Shown here one piece after another: positions 35,368 through 45,142 of a stretch of 64,000 nucleotides of DNA. A program made the translations under genes and the position numbers. This DNA is from Thermohalobaculum sp963721105 (GTDB lineage Bacteria; Pseudomonadota; Alphaproteobacteria; Rhodobacterales; Rhodobacteraceae). Under the pieces are notes generated by a model that did not search any database, was not told where the DNA came from, and saw only the letters and a program-made list of their open reading frames with translations. The stretch spans positions 438,407 to 502,406 of the forward strand of contig CAVRHY010000004.1 in NCBI GenBank assembly GCA_963721105.1, written 5' to 3'. Numbering within the stretch: position 1 is the first letter of the stretch; every line of letters starts with the position of its first letter.

Positions 35368-35662
35368 GCCGCGTCGCGCCGCAAGGCCGTGACTCCCGCC
35401 GGTCGTCACGCCGGCCCGGTCCGGTCAGACCGAGGCCGCCAGCCTCTTCCGGCGCGGCGTTTCCATGAAGATTCAGGTTGATGGCGCGAAAAAACGAATC
35501 GAAATCAATAACTTGCGTATGGTCTCGCGCGTCAGGCCGTGGCCGCACCGTCGTGGCGCGGGCGCCTCGCCCCTGGCTGGGCCCTGCGGGGAACCGCAGC
35601 AGGATGGGCGAGGCATTCAGCTCTGAAGAACCCGTCGGCCGGAAAGGCCGCGAGCCGGTCCG

Positions 35663-35968
35663 CTACAGGACCTGCGCCAGCCGCATGGCGACGCCCATGT
35701 CGCCGTCGATCTTGATCTTGCCGGTCATGAATGCGGCGGTCGGGTCGAGGTTGCCCTCGAACATTTCCCGGAGGGTGTCCATCGAGGCGGTGATGGTGCA
35801 CTCCGACCCGCCCTCGTCGGTCGTCACGGTCTCGTCCTCGACGCGGATGAATCCATCATCCTCCATGTCGAAGCGGACCGAGCCCTGAAACCCGCTACCG
35901 TCCATCTTGCCGCGCAGCGCCTCCGCCGCCGTGTTCAGCCTGTCGCCCATCGTCTTCTCCGGTGCCAT
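35663..35968 (-). CDS. SCP2 sterol-binding domain protein
   Basis: Small soluble protein of 101 residues made of a single SCP2-type lipid-binding domain: GSVRFDMEDDGFIRVED (about 29-45), SECTITASMDTLREMFEGNL and DPTAAFMTGKIKIDGDMGVAMRL at the C terminus, the family signature. It probably binds fatty acyl-CoA or similar lipids. Start at 35968 (MAPEKTMGDRL); an internal ATG at residue 7 is possible. It is divergent from the TPR gene with 45 bp between the starts. Confidence 0.87.
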   Translation of the reverse strand: MAPEKTMGDRLNTAAEALRGKMDGSGFQGSVRFDMEDDGFIRVEDETVTTDEGGSECTITASMDTLREMFEGNLDPTAAFMTGKIKIDGDMGVAMRLAQVL

Positions 35969-36013
35969 CACGTACTCCTTTGCAGAGCTACCCCGGACGA
36001 CTATCTTCGGGCA

Positions 36014-36658
36014 ATGCACCTGTCCGTCCCGCCCGCCGCTTTCGTTCTTGCCGCGCTGCTCGCGGCCGGCGCCGCCGTCATCGCCGCCCCCGCCCTGGCC
36101 GAAGAGGCGCCGCCGGCGGTCCCTGCGGCGCCGCCGGGGGCCGGCGACGTGGCGGGCAGCGACGTGGCCGCCGCGGCGCGGCACGCGCATCTGGACGCGC
36201 TGTTCGCCGAGCTGGCCGATCCCGCCAACACGAACTGGGAAAGCACCCAGGCGCAGATTTATGCCGCCTGGAGCGAGAGTGGCTCGGCCTCGATGGACCT
36301 GCTGGCGTTGCGCGCCGACCGGGCGATGGAGGCGCAGGACATGAACACCGCCCTGAGCTTCCTGAACGACCTCGTGCGGCTGGAGCCGGACTACGCCGAA
36401 GGCTGGAACAAGCGGGCTACCGTCCATTTCCTGCGCGAGGAATACGGCAAGGCGCTGCAGGACATCGCGCGCACCCTGACGCTGGAGCCGAGGCATTTCG
36501 GTGCCTATGCGGGGCTCGGTATCATCCTCGACAGGCTGGGCGACAAGAAGGACGCGCTCAAGGCCTATCGCCGCGCTGCCGCCATTCACCCGCACCTGCC
36601 GGGCGCCGCCGAGGGCATTCGCAAGCTGACCCGCGAGGTTGAGGGCGAGCGTACCTGA
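36014..36658 (+). CDS. periplasmic TPR-repeat protein
   Basis: 214 residues. A signal peptide (MHLSVPPAAFVLAALLAAGA ... ALAEE, to about residue 32) is followed by an Ala/Pro-rich linker and at least three tetratricopeptide repeats (about 95-200), for example DMNTALSFLNDLVRLEPDYA, EGWNKRATVHFLREEYGKAL and HFGAYAGLGIILDRLGDKKD. TPRs are protein-binding scaffolds; the partner is unknown. Conserved alphaproteobacterial neighbours are the helicase, S4 and fdxA genes that follow on the same strand. Confidence 0.82.
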   Translation: MHLSVPPAAFVLAALLAAGAAVIAAPALAEEAPPAVPAAPPGAGDVAGSDVAAAARHAHLDALFAELADPANTNWESTQAQIYAAWSESGSASMDLLALRADRAMEAQDMNTALSFLNDLVRLEPDYAEGWNKRATVHFLREEYGKALQDIARTLTLEPRHFGAYAGLGIILDRLGDKKDALKAYRRAAAIHPHLPGAAEGIRKLTREVEGERT

Positions 36659-36695
36659 CGCTCGCCCGCCCGGCATTGGAGTTTTCCGCGTAGTG

Positions 36696-39600
36696 ATGTT
36701 CGACCCGCCCGCCGGCACGGTCACGGCCGTCCTGGGCCCAACCAACACCGGCAAGACGCATTACGCCGTCGAGCGGATGCTGTCGCGCGAGAGCGGCATC
36801 ATCGGCCTGCCGCTGCGCCTGCTGGCGCGCGAGGTCTATGACCGGATCGTCGCGCTGCGCGGGCCGCAGGCAGTCTCGCTGATCACCGGCGAGGAGAAGA
36901 TCGCCCCGCCGCGCGCCCGCTACCACGTCTGCACGGTCGAGGCGATGCCGCTGGGCGCCGCCCGCCGACTTCGTCGCCATCGACGAGATCCAGCTCTGCA
37001 CCGACCCGGATCGCGGGCATGTCTTCACCGACCGGCTGCTGCACGCGCGCGGGCGCTACGAGACGCTGTTCCTTGGCTCGGACACCATGCGCGGCCGGAT
37101 CGCCTCCCTGGTTCCGGGGGTGCATTATCAGGGGCGGACGCGGTTCTCCGATCTCGCCTGGTCCGGCTCGAAGAAGCTGTCCCGGCTGAAGCCGCGGACC
37201 GCCATCGTCGCCTTCTCGATCGACCAGGTCTACGCGATTGCGGAGCTGATCCGCCGCCAGCGCGGCGGGGCGGCGGTGGTGATGGGCGCGCTGAGCCCGC
37301 GGACGCGGAACGCCCAGGTTGCCCTCTATCAGGAGGGCGACGTCGACTACATGGTCGCCACCGACGCGATCGGCATGGGGCTGAACATGGACGTCGACCA
37401 TGTCGCCTTCGCCGGCACCGCCAAGTTCGACGGCTGGCGCCACCGCGCGCTGGAGCCGAACGAGCTGGCGCAGATCGCCGGGCGGGCCGGGCGGTACACC
37501 AGGGATGGCACCTTCGGGGTGACGGCCGACGCGCCGCAGCTGCTGCCCGAGGTGATCGAGGCAATCGAGGAGCACCGCTTTCAGCCGGTCGGCAAGCTGA
37601 TGTGGCGCAACACCGACCTGCGGTTCCATTCGGTCGAGGCGCTGCTCGCCTCGCTCGACGCATCCCCGGGCGACCCCGATCTGGTGCGCGCCCGCGAGGC
37701 CGAGGACCAGGCCGTGCTGCGCGCGCTGTGGGAGGAGCCGGGCATCCGCGAGGTGGCGACGCGCGGCGACCGGGTGCGGCTGCTATGGGACACGTGCCAG
37801 ATCCCGGATTTCCGCAAGGTCTCGCCGGGCGAGCACGCGACGCTGGTCGGCCGGATTTACCGCTTCCTGCTGACCGACGCGCATTGTATACCTTCCGACT
37901 GGCTGGCCGGGCAGATTGCCCGGCTCGACCGCGTGCACGGTGACATCGATGCATTGTCCAAGCGCTTGGCGTTCATCCGCACCTGGACCTATGTCGCCAA
38001 CCGGCCCGGGTGGGTCGAGGACGCGGAACTTTGGCGCAGTGAGACGCGCGCCGTCGAGGACCGCCTATCCGACGCATTGCACGAGCGACTGACGCAACAA
38101 TTCGTCGACCGGCGCACTTCCGTGCTGATGCGCCGACTGAAGCAGAAGGAGCGCCTTGTGGCCGAGGTGAACGACAAGGGCGAAGTGACCGCCGAGGGGC
38201 ACTTCCTGGGCCGGCTGACCGGGTTCCGCTTCGCGATAGACGAGACCGCCAGCGGCGACGAGCTGAAAACGCTGCGTTCGGCCAGCCTGTCGGCGGTCGG
38301 CGACGAGCTGTCGCGGCGGGCGGACAAGCTGTACCTGTCGCCCGACGGCGAGATCGACCTGACCGACCAGGGCGGCTTCATGTGGGGCACGGACGCGGTC
38401 GGGCGCGTGAGCAAGGGCGACGATGCGCTGGCGCCGAAGATCACCGTGTTCGTCGACGACATGGCGGGGCCGGAAGTCGCCGAGAAGGTCGAGCGGCGGC
38501 TTCGGCACTGGCTGGGCCGGCGCGTCAACGCGCAGTTCGAGCCGATGCTGGCGATGCGCGACGACGAGGCCATCACCGGGCTGGTTCGCGGCGTCGCGTT
38601 CCGGCTGGCCGAGAACTTCGGCATCATGCCGCGGCGCGAGATCGCCGACGATTTGAAGGCGCTGGAGCAGGGCGACCGGGCATTGCTGCGGAAGCACGGT
38701 GTGCGGTTCGGGCAGCACTTCGTCTTCATGCCGGCGCTCCTGAAACCCGCGCCGACGCGGCTGCGGCTCCTGCTGTGGAGCCTGGCGCAGGACCTTGACG
38801 ACTTCCCGGAGGCGCCGCCGCCCGGGCACGTGACCGTGCCGGTCGCCGAGGGCGCCCCCGAGGGCTATTATCACATGGCGGGTTATCGCCCGGCGGGCGC
38901 CCGGGCGCTGCGCATCGACATGATGGAGCGGCTGGCCGACCTGATCCGCCCGCTCGACGCTCGCGCCGGCTTCGAGGCCACGCAGGACATGCTGTCGATC
39001 ACCGGGCTCGGCCACGAGCAGTTCGCCGAGTTGATGGCGGGGCTGGGCTACGAGGTCGAGAAGGGCGAGCGGCCGCGTCAGGCGCGGGCAGCGCGCGGCG
39101 ACGCCCAGGGCGGCGCAGGGAGCCGTGTCGACGGGTGGGCAGGCCAGTGCGCAGACGGAGCCGGCCGGCGCGACGCCGGAGGCATCCGCCGCGCTGACCG
39201 AAGGCGCCGCGATGACGGACAAGGCGCCGGCCGAGCCCGGGGCCGAGCGCGACGCGCAGCCAGGCGAAGTGCCCGCCGCCGATGCCGGAGCGGGGGAGGC
39301 TGCCGGGGCAAGCCAGGCCGCTCGATCCGCGGCGCATGATGCCGCGCAGGAAGGTATAACGGCGCTGCCCGAGGCGGATGCGCTGGCCGCCGAGGAGGCG
39401 GCGCGCGTGGAGAGCGCCGCGGCGGTGCGCTCGCCCGACGGGCCGGACAACGCCTCGGTTCCCGGGTTGCCGGAGGATGCAGAGGACGACCCGGAGACCG
39501 CGGGCACTATCGTCGCGCCCGACGCCGTCCTGCCCGGGACCGAAGCGACCGACCTCTCGTGGGCGTCAGGGGGCGCTGGCCCGGCGGGGGCCGGCACGGC

Positions 39601-40231
39601 CGGCAACCGTCCCGGCGACGGCGAGCCCGAGACTGCACAACCCGCCGGCGCCGAGGCCGGCATGCCGCCGCCGGACCCGGTGCTCGAACCCGACATCCTG
39701 TCGGATGCCGCGGGCGACAACAGCGGCGAGGCTGCGACGGAAGGCGAGCCTGCTCCCGGCGGTGAGAAGTCGCAGCGGGGCGAAGGCGTGTCGGCCGAGG
39801 CCGGGGCAGACGGGGCGGCTCCGGCGGCCGGCGAGGCCGTTGTCGAGACCTTTTTCATCTTTCGCATCCGCCCGCGCAGCCGTGGCCCGCGCCGTGGGTC
39901 GCCACGCCATGCCGGTGAGCAGGGTCAGGGCCACGACCACGGCCCGGGGCGGGAACACCGCCCGCGCCGTGGCGGTGGCAAGCCCGGCGAGGCCCAGCCG
40001 GCGGCCGCGGGCGATGCCGGCGGCAGGCCGGAACGCCGGGAAGGCGGCGGCAAGCGCCCCGACCGTCCGGAAGGCGAGGCCGGCCGGCACCGCGCGAAGG
40101 GCAAGGGACCGAAGCGCGACCGGCAGGACAAGGGCGAGCCGCGCCAGTTCGAGGCCAAGCCGCCGCGCAGGGACAAGCCTGTCGACCCGGACAGCCCTTT
40201 CGCAATCCTTCAGCAGCTCAAGAACCGTTGA
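36696..40231 (+). CDS. SUV3-like RNA/DNA helicase, two frameshifts
   Basis: Superfamily 2 helicase related to mitochondrial SUV3. Frame 1 (36696 to about 36960) has Walker A LGPTNTGKTHYAVERML and the start of the ATPase core; frame 2 (about 36963 to about 39090) has the DEID-equivalent region at its start (FVAIDEIQLCTDP), GMGLNMDVDHVAF, and motif VI QIAGRAGRYTRDG; frame 3 (about 39090 to 40231) is a long acidic then Arg/Gly/Lys-rich tail ending DPDSPFAILQQLKNR, as in complete homologues. The first break is one extra C in GGCGCCGCCCGCC at about 36957-36963. The second lies within 39061-39130. Joined length is about 1,178 residues. Indel errors are likely, because each part is well conserved. 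Confidence 0.82.
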
Positions 40232-40683
40232 CGGAGGCGGCCGGGGCCGCGGGCGGGGCCTCCGGCGAGCCTCGGGCCAAGATCCGGATCGACAAGTGGC
40301 TGTGGCACGCGCGCTTCTTCAGGTCGCGCGGGCTGGCGGGCGAGATGGCGGGCTCGGGTGCCGTCCGGGTCAACGGCGAGCGCATCGGCAAGGCCGCTCA
40401 TGGCGTGCGGCCCGGCGACGTGCTGACCTTTCCGCAAGGGCGGCAGATCCGCGTCATTCGCGTGCTGGGGCTGGGAACCCGGCGCGGCCCTGCGCCCGAG
40501 GCGCGCGCGCTCTACGACGACCTCGAGCCGCCCGCCTCGATGGCGGCTCCCATGGCCGGAGCGGCGCCCAGGGACGCTCCCGCTGCGCCGCCATCCGACC
40601 CCGGCCAGCGCGAGCCGGGCGCCGGCCGGCCGACCAAGCGGGAGCGGCGTGACATCGACGCGCTTCGCAGCCGCGACCCTTGA
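40228..40683 (+). CDS. S4-domain RNA-binding protein (HslR-like)
   Basis: 151 residues. An S4 RNA-binding domain (about 18-85) begins with KIRIDKWLWHARFFRSRGLA and continues with SGAVRVNGERIGKAAHGVRPGDVLTF. HslR-type proteins bind free 50S subunits with stalled peptidyl-tRNA. The C-terminal half is Pro/Ala-rich with a basic end (TKRERRDIDALRSRDP). It starts with TTG at 40228, overlapping the helicase stop by four bases (TTGA), so it is translationally coupled. Confidence 0.85.
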   Translation: MTEAAGAAGGASGEPRAKIRIDKWLWHARFFRSRGLAGEMAGSGAVRVNGERIGKAAHGVRPGDVLTFPQGRQIRVIRVLGLGTRRGPAPEARALYDDLEPPASMAAPMAGAAPRDAPAAPPSDPGQREPGAGRPTKRERRDIDALRSRDP

Positions 40684-40772
40684 ACCCCGGCCTGCGGCTG
40701 ATTATTACGCCAGCAGGCCGCACGAGAGAAAATACACACCCACGGCCGTTAAACTGCCCCTCGGGAGCCGCT

Positions 40773-41111
40773 ATGACCTATGTCGTCACGGATAACTGCA
40801 TCCGGTGCAAGTACACGGACTGCGTCGAGGTCTGCCCCGTCGACTGCTTCTACGAGGGCGAGAACATGCTGGTGATCCACCCCGACGAGTGCATCGACTG
40901 CGGAGTCTGCGAGCCGGAATGCCCGGCCGACGCCATCCGCCCGGACACCGAATCCGGCCTGGAATCCTGGATCGAACTGAACAAGAAATACGCCGAGACC
41001 TGGCCGAACATCACCGTCAAGCGCGACCAGCCACCGGACGCCGAGCAGTTCGACGGGGAGGATGGCAAGCTGGAGAAATACTTTTCCGAGAAGCCTGGTC
41101 AGGGTGACTGA
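40773..41111 (+). CDS. fdxA: 7Fe/8Fe ferredoxin FdxA
   Basis: 112 residues. Cluster ligands lie in CIRCKYTDCVEVCP (9-22) and CIDCGVCEPECP (about 39-50), the layout of FdxA-type ferredoxins with one [3Fe-4S] and one [4Fe-4S] cluster. The tail (LNKKYAETWPNITVKRDQPP) is the FdxA-specific C-terminal extension. It carries electrons in the cytosol; partners are unknown. The ATG at 40773 gives the usual MTYVVTDNCI start. It sits between the S4 gene and carD in the conserved order. Confidence 0.93.
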   Translation: MTYVVTDNCIRCKYTDCVEVCPVDCFYEGENMLVIHPDECIDCGVCEPECPADAIRPDTESGLESWIELNKKYAETWPNITVKRDQPPDAEQFDGEDGKLEKYFSEKPGQGD

Positions 41112-41259
41112 CGGCGGCTGGTCTCCGGGCCTCGCGCGGACCGGTCCTGACGGCAGTGCCGCGGCACTTTCACGGGTCTGTCGCCGACATGCTGGAGAAT
41201 CAGGCGCAATTGTGTTATACGGTTGTCGTCAAACGAAGTGGCGCGCTCTAAGGTTGAAT

Positions 41260-41279
41260 GGGTGTCGTGAACGACACCC
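41260..41279. promoter_or_regulatory. perfect 20-bp palindrome upstream of carD
   Basis: GGGTGTCGT-GA-ACGACACCC, 126 bp upstream of the carD ATG. It could be an operator or a hairpin in the carD leader. The rest of the 294-bp gap between fdxA and carD shows no gene. Confidence 0.35.
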
Positions 41280-41405
41280 CTCCTTGGGCGCGTTAAAAAA
41301 GTAAACGATATGGCTGCCGGATCGGGGGATTCCGCGACGGCGGCTTTTTTGCCCATAAAGCCCGGGGCGCAGGGGGCTTGCAGGGCTGACTGGTCAGGAG
41401 AGAAG

Positions 41406-41924
41406 ATGTCCAAGAAGCCAAACCATACCTTGGAGTTCCGCGCGAACGAGTATGTCGTCTACCCCGCGCACGGCGTGGGCAAGATCATGACGATCGAGGA
41501 GCAGGAGGTCGCCGGCACCCGGCTCGAGCTGTTCGTGATCTCGTTCGAGAAGGACAAGATGACGCTGCGCGTCCCCACCGCCAAGGCGACCTCGGTCGGC
41601 ATGCGCTCGCTCTCGAGCCCCGACCTTGTCGAGCAGGCGCTGAAGACGCTGAAGGGCAAGGCCAAGGTCAAGCGGGCGATGTGGTCGCGCCGCGCGCAGG
41701 AATACGAGCAGAAGATCAACTCGGGCGACCTGATCTCGATCGCCGAGGTCGTACGCGACCTGCATCGCGCCGAGGACCAGCCCGAGCAGTCGTACTCCGA
41801 GCGCCAGCTTTACGAGGCGGCGCTTGAGCGCCTGACCCGCGAGGTCGCGGCAGTCGAGCGGCTGGACGAGGAGAATGCCGCCCAGAAGGTCGGCGACGTG
41901 CTGGAGGCCAAGAAGGCCGCCTGA
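41406..41924 (+). CDS. carD: CarD-family transcription regulator
   Basis: 172 residues. The N-terminal RNA-polymerase-interacting (TRCF-RID-like) domain is at about 8-68: EYVVYPAHGVGKIMTIEEQE and FEKDKMTLRVPTAKA. The C-terminal helical DNA-binding domain follows: LKGKAKVKRAMWSRRAQEYE and GDLISIAEVVRDLHR, with the conserved SYSERQLYEAALERLTREVA. CarD/CdnL binds the polymerase beta subunit and stabilises open complexes, notably at rRNA promoters. It is monocistronic, with a strong terminator downstream. Confidence 0.95.
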   Translation: MSKKPNHTLEFRANEYVVYPAHGVGKIMTIEEQEVAGTRLELFVISFEKDKMTLRVPTAKATSVGMRSLSSPDLVEQALKTLKGKAKVKRAMWSRRAQEYEQKINSGDLISIAEVVRDLHRAEDQPEQSYSERQLYEAALERLTREVAAVERLDEENAAQKVGDVLEAKKAA

Positions 41925-41949
41925 CCCGCAGCCGAACCGGAGATTTCAG

Positions 41950-41977
41950 CGCGCGCCGCTCTGCGGCGCGCGTTTTT
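41950..41977 (+). terminator. carD terminator
   Basis: GCGCGCCGC-TCT-GCGGCGCGC hairpin followed by TTTTT, 26 bp after the carD stop. Confidence 0.85.
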
Positions 41978-42267
41978 CGTTGACGGGTCGTTTCAGGGCG
42001 GCGGCGCAGTCCGCGCCAATGCATACGCCCTGCGGCGCGCAACATCGGCTTGCGATGCGAGCGCAGCAGTTCGTTTGGGGAAGGCTGGCAGGGCCAGCCT
42101 TCAACCGGCCTCTGCGAGTCAGGGTCGGCGTCACGGTCCCGGCCGTCCTTACCCACCGCTTCGCGCGCCTCGACCGGCAACCCCGAGCCGGCACCCGTCT
42201 CGCGGCGCCTTGTGGGGCGCCTGGTGCATGTCTAGGGTCGCTGAAAGACACTCTGCGGGAGGACAGG
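41978..42267. other. intergenic stretch with no gene seen
   Basis: Between the carD terminator and the cupin gene. I see no conserved frame or RNA; the cupin promoter should lie here, and GGGAGGACAGG just before 42268 is its ribosome-binding site. Confidence 0.5.
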
Positions 42268-42681
42268 ATGAGCCAGCGCGAGAATTTCTTTCGCCTCGAC
42301 GACATGAACCAGGGAATGGCGCGCGAGCTCGCCGCCGGTGTGACGACGCGCATCTTTCCCGGCGAGCACGCCATGCTCTCGGTCGTGCGCATCGAGCCCG
42401 GGCACAAGGGCACGATGCATCACCACCACGAGGAGCAGTGGGGCGTCTGCCTCGACGGTTCGGCAACGCGGTTTCAGGGCGACGACGCGATCGAGGTGAA
42501 GAAGGGCGATTTCTGGCGCACCCCCGGCGGCGTGCCGCACACCATGCAGGCAGGCCCGCAGGGATGCACCGTGCTGGACGTCTTCGCCCCGCCGCGCGAG
42601 GCCTACAAGAAGGCGGGGTCGGGCTTCGGCACGGAGGATCTGTCGGCGACGCGCCCCGGCTCCTACGGCGACGAAGGCTGA
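42268..42681 (+). CDS. cupin-domain protein
   Basis: 137 residues. A single cupin barrel with metal-binding motif 1 GHKGTMHHHHEEQWGVCLDG (about 48-67: four consecutive His, then Glu) and motif 2 GDFWRTPGGVPHTMQAG (about 77-93). Likely a small metal-dependent enzyme or sensor; the substrate is unknown. The start at 42268 has a strong SD 6 bases upstream. Confidence 0.85.
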   Translation: MSQRENFFRLDDMNQGMARELAAGVTTRIFPGEHAMLSVVRIEPGHKGTMHHHHEEQWGVCLDGSATRFQGDDAIEVKKGDFWRTPGGVPHTMQAGPQGCTVLDVFAPPREAYKKAGSGFGTEDLSATRPGSYGDEG

Positions 42682-42712
42682 GTCCCTCCGTGGCAGCGGC
42701 GCGCGTGGCGCG

Positions 42713-43585
42713 TCAGGGGGCGTTCCAGCAGACGGTCCCCAGCCCCGAGATGTCGTAGCCGCCGAGGTCGCGCGCCTTGGCCGCGAAGGCATCCGAACGG
42801 GCGAAGGCAAGCAGCGTCTGCATCGGCGGCTCGAACCAGGCGCGGCGGTCGACCAGCAGGTCGAAGCGCTCGCGCATCGTCGGCACGAAGGCCATGCCGA
42901 ACTGGCGGGCGACGGCTTCGAGCCCCGGGGCGGCGTCGGCCTTACCCGAGGCGACGGCGGCGGCGGCATCGGTCTCCGTGCGGGCGAGCTCGGGCAGGAA
43001 GGCGATGTCGCGCACGCCGTCCCGCTGCAGCAGGTGTGCGAGCAGCAGGCCCGCCCCGGCGCTCGGCTGGCGCTGCGCGACGCGGCGGCCGGCGAGATCC
43101 GCGATGGACGCGACGGGCAGCCCGGGCGCGACGATCAGACCCTGCTGGCGCATCGCCCATTCGACCAGCACGACGGGCGCCGACCCGGCGCGCGCCGCGA
43201 CATGCCGGCGGTTCCAGTCCTCGGTCTCGGGCTCGAAGACGTGCATCCCGGCGGCGATGGCATGGCGCCCGGCCACGCGGTCGAGCCCGTCAAGCGAGCC
43301 GTCGAAGAAGGTCGCGAGTCCAGAGCCGGACTCGCGGATTGCCCAGTCGAGCAGCGGGTCGTGGCTGCCGGCGACGATTTCAGGCGGCGCCTCGGCCGGG
43401 GCAGCGGCGGCGCCGGCCAGCCAGGCGTCGACCTCGGCGCGCGGGAACAGCAGCTTTCCGGTGACGCGCCGGCAGGGGATCTCGCCCTCGGCAGCCATCT
43501 CGTAGACCTTGCGCTCGCGCACGCGCAGCAGCGCTGCGACCTCGCGGGTGGTCAGGAAGGCCGGGACTGCGGGGGCGTCGGGCAT
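42713..43585 (-). CDS. HTH regulator with periplasmic-binding-like (ModE/PBP-like) domain
   Basis: 290 residues. The N-terminal excisionase-type winged helix (about 9-56: FLTTREVAALLRVRERKVYE ... RRVTGKLLFPRAEVDAWL) binds DNA; the rest (about 68-285) resembles a type 2 periplasmic-binding fold, as in the substrate-binding part of molybdate- or sulfonate-related regulators (GSHDPLLDWAIRESG, RRVAQRQPSAGAGLLLAHLL, ASGKADAAPGLEAVARQFG). Proteins of this build are often regulators of molybdate-type or xenobiotic genes. The ligand and target are unknown. Its C terminus is 31 bp from the cupin gene, convergent. Confidence 0.8.
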   Translation of the reverse strand: MPDAPAVPAFLTTREVAALLRVRERKVYEMAAEGEIPCRRVTGKLLFPRAEVDAWLAGAAAAPAEAPPEIVAGSHDPLLDWAIRESGSGLATFFDGSLDGLDRVAGRHAIAAGMHVFEPETEDWNRRHVAARAGSAPVVLVEWAMRQQGLIVAPGLPVASIADLAGRRVAQRQPSAGAGLLLAHLLQRDGVRDIAFLPELARTETDAAAAVASGKADAAPGLEAVARQFGMAFVPTMRERFDLLVDRRAWFEPPMQTLLAFARSDAFAAKARDLGGYDISGLGTVCWNAP

Positions 43586-43894
43586 TCCGCGCTTCTAGTG
43601 CGTCGGGCGGCGCTGTTGAAGCCCCGCGGCAGAATCCCGTTGACGGCATCCGGGCAGCGACGGTCCCGCGACCGGATGGATCTTGCGCGGCACATGCGGC
43701 CGGAGGTGATGCCGCCGCCGGCGTCCCGGCGCGTCCGTGGCCTGTGTCGACGGGATTTGCGGGCCGCAAGCATTGCAGGACTGTCGGGCGAAAACCCGGT
43801 GCACATCGGCTTTGCCGTAGGTGCCTGGCCTGCCTGCTGAGCGACACGCTGTGGCTGCGGATCGTCGCGATCGCCTCCTGTGCGCGCCATCGCG
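43586..43894. other. intergenic stretch with no gene seen
   Basis: 309 bp between two minus-strand genes. No convincing frame; it should hold the promoter of the HTH regulator. A 17-base string is shared with the region near 10062, which I regard as chance. Confidence 0.45.
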
Positions 43895-45142
43895 CTATGA
43901 GCCGCACCTCGCACGGGGCGGCACCGGCGCCAGGCCGGCCTCGATGTGCAGCGCGCGCCAGCGCGCCAGCACGATCGCCAGCGCGACCGCGCCCTCGGCG
44001 GCGATGACGACAAGCGCTGGCTGGGCGCCGACCAGCTCGGCGGTCAGGCCGACATTGGCGAAGCCGACCAGCCCGGCGCCGATGCAGATCGACATCAGCC
44101 CCAGGTAGCGCCCGCGCATGCCCGTGGGCGCAGCCGTGTAGATCAGCGTCGCCTGCATCGAGGCGAAGCCCGAGGCGGCAAGGCCCGCGACGGCGATGCC
44201 GGCCGCCAGCGACACCAGACCGGGCGCCATGCCGATGAAGGCGACGGCGGCCAGCTGCATCGCCAGCCCGCCGACATAGAGCCGGCGGAACCAGCTCGGG
44301 CGGACCAGCCAGGCGACCAGCGTGATCCCGACAATGCCCGTCGCGCCCTCGATTGCCGAGACGTAGCCGATCATCGCGGGGTCGAGGCCCAGCACGTCGG
44401 CACCGATGACGGGGATCATCGAGACAAAGGGAAAGCCCCAGATGTTGAAGACGACCGTCACGGCCATGATGTTGAGCACGTCGTTGCTGCGCAGCGCCTT
44501 GCGCAGCGCGCGCCAGGATTGCGACAGGACCTCGCCGGGCCGGAAATCTCCGTCGCGCCGGCCGCCTGTCGGGCGAATGCCGAGCGCCAGCAAGAGCGCA
44601 ACCGCGTAAAGCGCCGCCCCGATGCCGAAGACGCCCAGCATGCCGACCGTCTGGTAGACGATGCCGCCGGCCAGCGGGCCCAACAACCGCGTGCCGTTGG
44701 ACGTCGCGTAGTCGATCGACATGGCGCGGGCCAGGCGGCCGGCGCCGGCGATCTCGCCGATCATCTTGCGCCTCAGCGGCATGTCCGAGGCCCAGAAGAC
44801 GCCGGAGGCGAGCGTCGCCAGCACCAGGTGCCAGTAGGCGAGCTGTCCGGAGAGCTGGACCGCCACCATCGCGCCGCTGACCAGCCCGACGCCGGCCAGC
44901 GAGGCCGACAGCAGCCGGCGCGGGCTGATCTGGTCTGCGGCGGCCCCGATGAACAGGCTGAGAACAGCCAGCGGCACGAACCGCACCAGCGCGATCGTCG
45001 CGACCAGCACCGGCGAGCCTGTCAGCTCGAAGGCGAAGATGCCGTAGGCCAGCAACTCGAGCCACCGGACGATCCCGGTGAACCAGCCGATCAGCCAGAT
45101 CCGGACATAGCGGCCGTCGCGGAGCAGCGGGACAGGCGTCAT
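43895..45142 (-). CDS. MFS transporter (EntS/enterobactin-exporter-like)
   Basis: 415 residues with about twelve membrane helices. The N terminus RDGRYVRIWLIGWFTGIVRW and the loop between helices 2 and 3 (FIGAAADQISPRRLLSASLA) match MFS proteins of the EntS / DHA3 type. The start at 45142 overlaps the stop of the upstream enolase-family gene by four bases (45139-45142), so the two are coupled. This suggests transport of the substrate or product of that enzyme, although the family as a whole is dominated by exporters. Confidence 0.85.
   Translation of the reverse strand: MTPVPLLRDGRYVRIWLIGWFTGIVRWLELLAYGIFAFELTGSPVLVATIALVRFVPLAVLSLFIGAAADQISPRRLLSASLAGVGLVSGAMVAVQLSGQLAYWHLVLATLASGVFWASDMPLRRKMIGEIAGAGRLARAMSIDYATSNGTRLLGPLAGGIVYQTVGMLGVFGIGAALYAVALLLALGIRPTGGRRDGDFRPGEVLSQSWRALRKALRSNDVLNIMAVTVVFNIWGFPFVSMIPVIGADVLGLDPAMIGYVSAIEGATGIVGITLVAWLVRPSWFRRLYVGGLAMQLAAVAFIGMAPGLVSLAAGIAVAGLAASGFASMQATLIYTAAPTGMRGRYLGLMSICIGAGLVGFANVGLTAELVGAQPALVVIAAEGAVALAIVLARWRALHIEAGLAPVPPRARCGS

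Noticed and set aside
35368..35662. Possible gene or attachment site around the A-rich stretch GAAAAAACGAATCGAAATCA
   Set aside because: The A-rich stretch stands out, but no conserved frame, repeat or integrase is linked to it.
10062..43650. 17-base match GCAGAATCCCGTTGACG between two intergenic regions
   Set aside because: One match of this length is roughly what chance allows here, and the second site lacks a matching -10 box.
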